Below, piece by piece: positions 58,029 through 64,000 of a DNA stretch of 64,000 nucleotides. Every line of letters begins with the position of its first letter. The first letter of the stretch is position 1. The notes under the pieces are model-generated. The model was not told the DNA's origin. It ran no database searches and saw only the letters and a list, made by a program, of their open reading frames with translations. This stretch comes from Gemmatimonadota bacterium (GTDB lineage: Bacteria > Gemmatimonadota > Gemmatimonadetes > Gemmatimonadales > Gemmatimonadaceae), in contig JAPLKS010000021.1 in NCBI GenBank assembly GCA_026387915.1, positions 1 through 64,000 on the forward strand. Direction: 5' to 3'. Position numbers and translations under genes: made by a program.

Positions 58029-61000
58029 TCATGGCACCACCGTCGGCGCCGGCGCAATCACGTCGTTCCAGTTCAACACCGAGTTGAAGATCATGTTGAA
58101 CTCGCCGTGGTTCTGCCAGCGATAAATCGGATTATTCGAGAACAGAATCACGCGGCCGTGCCCCTTGTATGCCATCGGGACATCCACGGCGAACGGACGC
58201 GACTTGAGTGAATCCGCGCCGACCATCAGGCCGCTCAGCACGGCGGCATCGCCGCCCACATACCGGGCCAGCACATTCGCTTCATCCGCCACGCCCACCT
58301 TGAGCGGCGAGCCGCCCACGTACTTCACGGGGAATTTCTTGTCGGCGTAGCCGTAGAACACGGGATGTTCCGCCTTCAGGATTTCGCCCTGCACGAGCGG
58401 ACGCTGCGAGGTGAGTCCCGGCACCGCGGCCTTGTCCACGGTGCGCGCAAAGCCGAACTCGATCGGCAACCGCGCCGCATCGCCCACGGCGATCAGCGTG
58501 CCGCCGCCGTCGAGGAACGCGGCAATCGCATCTACGCCGTCCTGCCCGAGTCCGCCGCTCATGTCGGCGGTCTCGCCGTACATGCCGAGGAACTTGTACT
58601 TGTCGCTCTTCTGATAGCTCTGGGGTTTGGCTGCCGGAGCGGCGAGCGTGGTCTGTTTGCCGAGGTTCTGCTCGGCCATCAGAATCACGTCGTACTTGGC
58701 GCGCAGATTGCCCGGCTTCACCTGCTCTTTGTAGATCAGGTCATACGGCACACCAAACTTATCGAACGTGAGGCGATACCAGCCGAGGTTCTGCGTGCTC
58801 GTCCACGCGGAATAGATGGCGACGCGCGGCACATCGGCGGCGTGCGTCGGCACGGTCGGCGCGGCGGCAAACATCGCAGCGGTGAGGCCAAGCTCTTCAA
58901 CCGCCGCGCGAATGGCTGGCGCCTTCGACATGTCGGTGATCACAAACGAACCGGCCGGATACTCAACGCTATCCACCTTGAACGACTTCTCGGCGATCTG
59001 CATCGGCACGTCTTTCAGCCGATAGCGGAAGCTGATCATGTTGTTTGAGCCGTAGTGCGCGATCACCATCCCCGCGTTCGCCGCACCCGCGGTCTTCACG
59101 GTGCCCTTGAGCGTGACCGTGGTCACTGGGGTCGTGGCTACTTTGAGTACTGCGGAATCGGCGATTTCGGCGACGTCGACCATCATCGCCATTCCCATCG
59201 ACCAGCCGCTGTCGTCGTACGTGGTGATGCGCGCGTCGGGGAACTGCTGCTTTTCAATCAAGTTCTTGGCCAAACGTCCGTACGGCTGATCGCGTTTGAT
59301 CACGAACGAACCGGCGGGGTACGTCGTGGTACCAACCTTGAACGCCGCCGTCGCGCGCCCAACTTCGATGCGCTGCACGCGGAGGATGTTGATGAACTCC
59401 GCGACCTTCGTCATGTCGCGCTGCACCGGCACCACAAAGCCGTACGGTGCCTTGTGCTTCCCTTCTTCGATAGAGTTGCGCGTTTTGATGTAGAAGTTCT
59501 CAAGCACCGTCGCCGGAAACATGGCGGTGAGCTGGAGCGCGGAGATGACGCCCGTCTCCATGTAGTTGGTGTTGGAGCGACGCGTGAAGGTGTTGATGTC
59601 GTCCTGCGTGTACTGAATGCCGCGATACCATTCGCGATCTTGCGCGCCACCGCGACCAGTCGGAATCGCGGACGCACCGCGACCGCCGCCGGGAGGGCCG
59701 CCAGCTGCGGCAATGGGAGCACCTGCAGCCCCTGCGGCAACCGTCGTACCAGCGCCGCCACCACGACCGCCGCGACCACCACCACCAGCGCGACCACCAG
59801 CTACGGCACTGTCAGCGCCGCGTCCGCCGGCACGTCCACCTGCCGCGCTATCCGTGCGCGCCGCAGGCGTAGCCGGCACCACCGCCGCCGGTGGCTCGAC
59901 ATCCCGCCCGCTCTGCGTCTCGTACATCTTCATCAAGCCATTGTGATTGTACGCCACGGAGCCGAGGTAGCCCGGCGACCAGCCGTCCATGAAGGCGTTG
60001 GTGTACACGCCCGGCATGCCCCACTTGGTCATCTGCGCCATCTCGAAGTTCGCAAACCACGGAAGTTCGGAGAAGAGCAGCGGATCGAGGTTCGGATTTT
60101 GCGGCATGCCGCCGCTGTAGGTGTAGAGCAGCGGCTGCGCTTCGTGCAGATCGTGCATGATGGGCGGATGCGCGGTGAAGTACCAATCGACGATCGTGCG
60201 CATCTGCATCAGTTCGACGTTGATGTCGCGGTTGTTGTCGTGGTAGACGTACTTCCCCCAATACGGCACGGCACCGATCGGTGAACCACCACGACCACCG
60301 CCGCCGCCACCTGCACCACCTGCTCCTTCACCGCGTCCACCACCTTCGGCCGGCGCGGCGGGCGTAACAGCCGCTGCGCCAGGCACCGTCGGATTCGCGG
60401 CCGCATAATCGAGTCCCTTGTAGAACCAATCCACATTGCGATCACGCCCGTCGGCATCGGCCACTGGCGTCACCGACACGTACACGTTGTTGCGAATCTG
60501 TGTGATGATCGGCGACGTCTCGGTCGCAATGCGATACACAAGCTCCATCAACATTTCGGATGGACCCGTCTCGCCGCTGTGCAGTCCGCCCATCAGGTGA
60601 TAGTGCGGCTTGGTAACGGTGATCAGTTCGTGCACCTGCGTCTCGCTCATCCCACGCGGATCAGCGATCTTGGCCAGATTGGCGCGGTTTTGGGGCAGCT
60701 TCTTCATGTTCTCGTCGCTCGACACCCACACCACAACGAGTTCTCGTCCTTCATCGGACTTGCCAATTGTCTCGACCTTCACGCGCGGCGTGGCTGCGGC
60801 CAAGGCGCGATAGTATTTCAGCTGATCGGCGTAATAGGTGAGCGTTTTGGGGGCGCCCACGTGGTGGCCGAGCACGTCCTTTGGCGTTGGGATGCCATTC
60901 ACCAACGGCAGGTGATCAACCAGCGGGCTCCCGTGCTTGGGATTGGCGAGCCACGCCTTGTAGTCTTTTTCAAAGCCCGCGTCCTGCTTCTGCTTGGCGT

Positions 61001-61115
61001 CGCGAGTCTCGGTGGTGAACTGCTGCGCACCCACCATGGGCGCGGCAAAGGCGAGGAGCCCGAGCAGCGGGAGGGAGCGATGCAGCGTGGATAACAGCTT
61101 CGCGCGACGTGACAT
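58029..61115 (-). CDS. Secreted M14-family carboxypeptidase with Gly-rich loops
   Basis: 1028 residues with a signal peptide (MSRRAKLLSTLHRSLPLLGL to VGAQ). The M14 zinc motif is H179-S-G-E182 in GLHSGETGP, with a further His expected in the YVYHDNNRDINVEL region. Two Gly/Arg-rich inserts (about 60265-60370 and 59640-59890) interrupt the catalytic domain. The last 350 residues hold a glutamine-amidotransferase-like fold (YDVILMAEQNLG, GGTLIAVGDAARL), typical of very long M14 members. It trims C-terminal residues from peptides in the periplasm. Confidence 0.9.
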   Translation of the reverse strand: MSRRAKLLSTLHRSLPLLGLLAFAAPMVGAQQFTTETRDAKQKQDAGFEKDYKAWLANPKHGSPLVDHLPLVNGIPTPKDVLGHHVGAPKTLTYYADQLKYYRALAAATPRVKVETIGKSDEGRELVVVWVSSDENMKKLPQNRANLAKIADPRGMSETQVHELITVTKPHYHLMGGLHSGETGPSEMLMELVYRIATETSPIITQIRNNVYVSVTPVADADGRDRNVDWFYKGLDYAAANPTVPGAAAVTPAAPAEGGGRGEGAGGAGGGGGGRGGSPIGAVPYWGKYVYHDNNRDINVELMQMRTIVDWYFTAHPPIMHDLHEAQPLLYTYSGGMPQNPNLDPLLFSELPWFANFEMAQMTKWGMPGVYTNAFMDGWSPGYLGSVAYNHNGLMKMYETQSGRDVEPPAAVVPATPAARTDSAAGGRAGGRGADSAVAGGRAGGGGRGGRGGGAGTTVAAGAAGAPIAAAGGPPGGGRGASAIPTGRGGAQDREWYRGIQYTQDDINTFTRRSNTNYMETGVISALQLTAMFPATVLENFYIKTRNSIEEGKHKAPYGFVVPVQRDMTKVAEFINILRVQRIEVGRATAAFKVGTTTYPAGSFVIKRDQPYGRLAKNLIEKQQFPDARITTYDDSGWSMGMAMMVDVAEIADSAVLKVATTPVTTVTLKGTVKTAGAANAGMVIAHYGSNNMISFRYRLKDVPMQIAEKSFKVDSVEYPAGSFVITDMSKAPAIRAAVEELGLTAAMFAAAPTVPTHAADVPRVAIYSAWTSTQNLGWYRLTFDKFGVPYDLIYKEQVKPGNLRAKYDVILMAEQNLGKQTTLAAPAAKPQSYQKSDKYKFLGMYGETADMSGGLGQDGVDAIAAFLDGGGTLIAVGDAARLPIEFGFARTVDKAAVPGLTSQRPLVQGEILKAEHPVFYGYADKKFPVKYVGGSPLKVGVADEANVLARYVGGDAAVLSGLMVGADSLKSRPFAVDVPMAYKGHGRVILFSNNPIYRWQNHGEFNMIFNSVLNWNDVIAPAPTVVP

Positions 61116-61323
61116 AGCGGGCCTTCGCACCGGAAAGTGGGGAATTGTGGAGACAACTATTAATACGCTCCGGCCAGCGGCGCCGCTGTAGGCCGTCCAA
61201 GGCGAGTGAAACAGTCGCCTACGGGGCAACGTATCAAAGCCAACCCCTGAGTGCTACTATATTCTGGCTTCCGGCCCGCCGCCGGGAGCCTAGTGCCGGC
61301 CGAGTCCTAAGTCAGGAGACCCC
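61116..61323. other. Divergent promoter region without a gene
   Basis: 208 bp between the M14 peptidase (leftwards) and the DUF305 gene (rightwards). TACTATATT at 61255-61263 is a likely -10 region for the DUF305 gene. Nothing else recognisable. Confidence 0.5.
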
Positions 61324-62013
61324 ATGTCCCGTATCCGTTCCGGCCTTGTGCTGGCGGCTGTCGCTGTCGCCACCTTGGCCGCTGCTTCATCCGCCGCCGC
61401 CCAGGGCGCCGCTGGTAGCTCGCCGCCCTCACCCGCTCGGCAAAAGAGCGACGCCGTGGCCAAGGCCAAGGCCCGCGCCGACAGCGCTCGGCTCCCCTAC
61501 ACCGAAGCCGACGTCGATTTCATGTCCGGCATGATCAGCCACCACGCGCAGGCCATCGTGATGGCCAAATGGGCGCCCACGCACGGGGCGAGCGCGGCGG
61601 TGCAAACGCTCTGCGCCCGCATCATCAATGCCCAGACCGACGAAATCGCCCTGATGCAGCAGTGGCTCCGCGACCGCAACCAGACGGTGCCCGAAGCCAA
61701 GCCCGTGCCGATGAAGATGAAGATGAACGGCATGACGATGGTCATGTTGATGCCGGGGATGCTGAGCGACGCGCAGCTCAAAGAACTCGACGCCGCGCGC
61801 GGCGCTGATTTTGACCGGCTGTTTCTCACGTTCATGATTCAGCACCACTCGGGTGCTGTGACCATGGTGAAGGATCTCTTCGCCTCCGAGGGCGCTGGAC
61901 AGGACGAGCTCACATTCAAGTTTGCCTCCGACGTCAACACCGATCAGACCACCGAGATTTCGCGCATGCGGGAGATGCTCGCTCGGGTGGTGTTCAACAA
62001 ACGCGCCCCGTGA
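61324..62013 (+). CDS. Secreted DUF305-family protein
   Basis: 229 residues with a signal peptide (MSRIRSGLVLAAVAVATLAA, ending SAAAQ). Both DUF305 half-motifs are present: DFMSGMISHHAQAIVMAKWA and FLTFMIQHHSGAVTMVKDLF, each with a His pair in a ferritin-like four-helix bundle. Between them is a Met/Lys-rich loop (MKMKMNGMTMVMLMPGM). The family is found with copper-handling proteins and the His/Met content suggests metal binding (inference). AGGAG lies 9 nt before the ATG. It precedes the LVIVD-repeat gene by 56 nt. Confidence 0.9.
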   Translation: MSRIRSGLVLAAVAVATLAAASSAAAQGAAGSSPPSPARQKSDAVAKAKARADSARLPYTEADVDFMSGMISHHAQAIVMAKWAPTHGASAAVQTLCARIINAQTDEIALMQQWLRDRNQTVPEAKPVPMKMKMNGMTMVMLMPGMLSDAQLKELDAARGADFDRLFLTFMIQHHSGAVTMVKDLFASEGAGQDELTFKFASDVNTDQTTEISRMREMLARVVFNKRAP

Positions 62014-62069
62014 ATCACGTCACGCTCGACCGTCACACTCCCCCCATTTCCCCAGCAGAGGATTTCGCA

Positions 62070-64000
62070 ATGGCATCAGGTGTAGAACCCAGTCGTTTGA
62101 GCACGCGCACGGCGTTCGCGCGACGCGCGTCGCTCGCGATCGCCACGCTCGTGCTTGCGTCGTCGGTGAGCGCGCAGTCGGCGCCCAGCCCGGACCCACG
62201 CGTTGGACTCAAGGCGGGGCTCCTCGACGCCGCCGAGGCCGCGTGGAACATGAAGGTCCTCTCCAAGACGCCGTCGCCCGAAAAGTTTTTCGGCAGCACG
62301 AATTCCGACTTGGCCTTCACCGGCAAGTACGTCATTCAGGGCAACTATAACGGCTATCAGGTGTGGGACATCACCAACCCGAGTAAGCCGTCGCTGAAGG
62401 TCACCAACTACTGCCCGGCCTCGCAGAGCGATGTGTCGGTCTACAAGAACCTCTTGTTCGTTTCGGGCGAAGGCAACTCGGGCCGCATTGACTGCGGCGA
62501 TCAGGGTGTCAAAGAAACCGTGAGCACCGCGCGTCTCCGCGGCATTCGCATTTTTGATATCACCGATATCACCAAGCCCAAGAACATCGCCAACGTGCAA
62601 ACGTGCCGCGGTTCGCACACGCACACGTTGCTCGTGGATCCGAAGGACAAGGACAACATTTACATCTATGTCTCCGGTTCCGCCGGCGTCCGCCCAGCCG
62701 ACGAACTCTCGGGCTGCGTGAACGCCACGCCGGAGAAAGATCCGAACTCGGCGCTCTTCCGCATTGAAGTCATCAAGGTGCCGCTCGCGCACCCGGAGCA
62801 GGCCGCGATTGTGAGTTCGCCGCGCATCTTCAACGACCTCACCGCCCCGGAACGTCACGGCGAAGCGCCGGAAGACATCGCTGCTGCTGCAAAGATGGCT
62901 GCTGAAGCGCGTGCGCGCGGCGCATTCACGGTCAGCATTCAGGGCACGGAACTGGTCGCACCCGATCAGTTCATCAAGCCGATGCTCGACAGCGTCGTGG
63001 GAGCGCGTCACGGTACCGGTGCCGCAACCGGCGCCGACAGTGCGGCGCTCCGTGCCGCCCTTCCGGGCATCGTTGCCAAGATGTTTGGTGAGGCGCCAGG
63101 TGCCGCAGATCACGGCCCGCGCCCGGGTCCGACGCAGTGCCACGACATCACCGTGTACCCCGGCATCGGCCTCGCCGGTGGCGCCTGCGAAGGCTACGGC
63201 CTGCTGCTCGACATCAAGGATCCGGCCCACCCAGTGCGCATTGCCGCGGTGGCCGATTCGAACTTCAGCTACTGGCACTCCGCCACGTTTAACAACGATG
63301 GCACCAAGGTGCTCTTCTCCGACGAATGGGGCGGCGGCGGCGCGCCGAAGTGCCGCGCCACCGATAAAAAGGAATGGGGCGCCGACGCGTTGTTTACGAT
63401 CGAGAAGGGCCAGATGAAGTTCCAGGGCTACTACAAGTTGTCGGCCGCGCAGACGGTCAATGAGAATTGCGTCGCGCACAACGGCTCGCTCATCCCGATT
63501 CCGGGACGCGACATCATGGTGCAGGCGTTCTACCAGGGCGGCTTGACGGTGTTTGACTGGACGGATCCGACGCACGTCAAGGAAATCGGCTACTTCGACC
63601 GCGGCCCTATCGACTCCACGCGTTTCGTGATGGGCGGGTCGTGGTCCGTGTACTGGTATAACGGCGTGATCGTCAGCTCCGAGATTGCGCGCGGACTCGA
63701 CGTGCTCGAGCTGCAGCCGAGTGCGTTCATTTCGCAGAACGAGATTGACGCCGCCAAGTCGGTGAAGCTTGAGTACCTCAACGCGCAGGGGCAGCCCAAG
63801 TTCGTGTGGCCGGCGAGCTTTGCCATGCCGCGTGCGTATCTCGACCAGCTCGAACGCAACAAGGGATTCGATGCCACGAAGATTGCCTCGACGCGTGCTG
63901 CACTGTCGGCCGCGGAGAAACTCTCCGGGACGGCGCGCGCCGATGCGCTGAACACGCTCGCGACGCAGTTGCACACCGACGCGCGGAGCGCAGCGGACGC
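62070..64000 (+). CDS. Secreted LVIVD-repeat beta-propeller protein, 3' end outside
   Basis: 643 codons lie in the window; the gene continues past the right edge. The signal peptide has a charged start and a core IATLVLASSVSAQ. Repeats of the LVIVD/YVTN type follow: GYQVWDITNPSKP, GIRIFDITDITKP, GLLLDIKDPAHP, GLTVFDWTDPTHV. These form a propeller. Several Cys (NYCP, RIDCGD, QTCRG, SGCVN) suggest disulfides. Function unknown; the upstream DUF305 gene suggests a shared secreted role. AGAGG precedes the ATG. Confidence 0.85.
   Translation, partial: MASGVEPSRLSTRTAFARRASLAIATLVLASSVSAQSAPSPDPRVGLKAGLLDAAEAAWNMKVLSKTPSPEKFFGSTNSDLAFTGKYVIQGNYNGYQVWDITNPSKPSLKVTNYCPASQSDVSVYKNLLFVSGEGNSGRIDCGDQGVKETVSTARLRGIRIFDITDITKPKNIANVQTCRGSHTHTLLVDPKDKDNIYIYVSGSAGVRPADELSGCVNATPEKDPNSALFRIEVIKVPLAHPEQAAIVSSPRIFNDLTAPERHGEAPEDIAAAAKMAAEARARGAFTVSIQGTELVAPDQFIKPMLDSVVGARHGTGAATGADSAALRAALPGIVAKMFGEAPGAADHGPRPGPTQCHDITVYPGIGLAGGACEGYGLLLDIKDPAHPVRIAAVADSNFSYWHSATFNNDGTKVLFSDEWGGGGAPKCRATDKKEWGADALFTIEKGQMKFQGYYKLSAAQTVNENCVAHNGSLIPIPGRDIMVQAFYQGGLTVFDWTDPTHVKEIGYFDRGPIDSTRFVMGGSWSVYWYNGVIVSSEIARGLDVLELQPSAFISQNEIDAAKSVKLEYLNAQGQPKFVWPASFAMPRAYLDQLERNKGFDATKIASTRAALSAAEKLSGTARADALNTLATQLHTDARSAAD

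Noticed and set aside
62076-63974. 630-codon open frame antisense to the LVIVD-repeat gene
   Set aside because: Composition is that of a shadow; the plus-strand frame has a signal peptide and regular DITxxxxP repeats.

Overview
The window is GC-rich bacterial DNA from a free-living, aerobic or microaerobic heterotroph. It is packed with secreted hydrolases: four S9 prolyl-oligopeptidases, M14 and M28 metallopeptidases, two CocE-type hydrolases, two amidohydrolases and a beta-lactamase-fold enzyme. Most have Sec signals or lipoboxes ending in AQ or LxC, and several carry Gly/Arg-rich inserts. This gene style is typical of Gemmatimonadota or related Acidobacteria-like scavengers; that assignment is my inference, because no rRNA or marker gene is present.

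Layout. 0-7.3 kb: a minus-strand acyl-CoA set (DECR-type reductase, ACAD10/11/LvaC-type dehydrogenase, start of an aminoglycoside-phosphotransferase-like kinase) is interrupted by a Fic gene and by a 3.6-kb toxin-antitoxin island. The island holds a HigA-like orphan, a VapBC relic, an RHH/MazF pair, an HTH plus nucleotidyltransferase pair, a BrnA/CopG-like orphan and a Phd/RelE pair. 7.3-21 kb: secreted amidohydrolases, a Tat-exported class V aminotransferase, a serine hydrolase, S9 peptidases, a yceI/marR pair separated by an 8-bp microsatellite, and a second HTH/nucleotidyltransferase pair with a doubled operator. 21 kb: a Leu-type tRNA gene with the anomalous anticodon GCG, whose 3' trailer carries a 14-nt perfect complement of its own anticodon arm. 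21.2-24.6 kb: a divergent REC-Fis response regulator and a cytoplasmic hybrid histidine kinase (HisKA-HATPase-REC-REC-Hpt).

24.6-31.2 kb: a PA14/beta-helix secreted protein, an ADP-forming acyl-CoA synthetase, and a compact arginase plus AgrE/ArgZ-type ornithine cyclodeaminase pair that would turn arginine into urea, proline and ammonia. 31-40.5 kb: CocE, two S9 peptidases, small membrane proteins and an alpha/beta hydrolase. 40.5-50.8 kb: GH18, an SGNH-like lipoprotein, hemolysin III, pirin, DEAD-box helicase, small membrane proteins, a second CocE, RsmD, a metallo-beta-lactamase-fold hydrolase and an ABM monooxygenase. 50.9-54.3 kb: a tightly coupled operon for flavin-based transmembrane electron transfer (FMN-binding protein, ApbE flavin transferase, NqrB/RnfD-like membrane protein, dihaem cytochrome c). 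54.3-64 kb: M28, an M14/cyclase/SET-domain operon, a DUF305 protein and an LVIVD-repeat protein running off the end.

The least explained items are the GCG-anticodon class II tRNA with its antisense trailer, the decaying toxin-antitoxin island inside the acyl-CoA gene set, the pair of palindromes at 8.96-9.21 kb that share a loop sequence but not stems, and the flavin electron-transfer operon with an ApbE that lacks a recognisable signal peptide.
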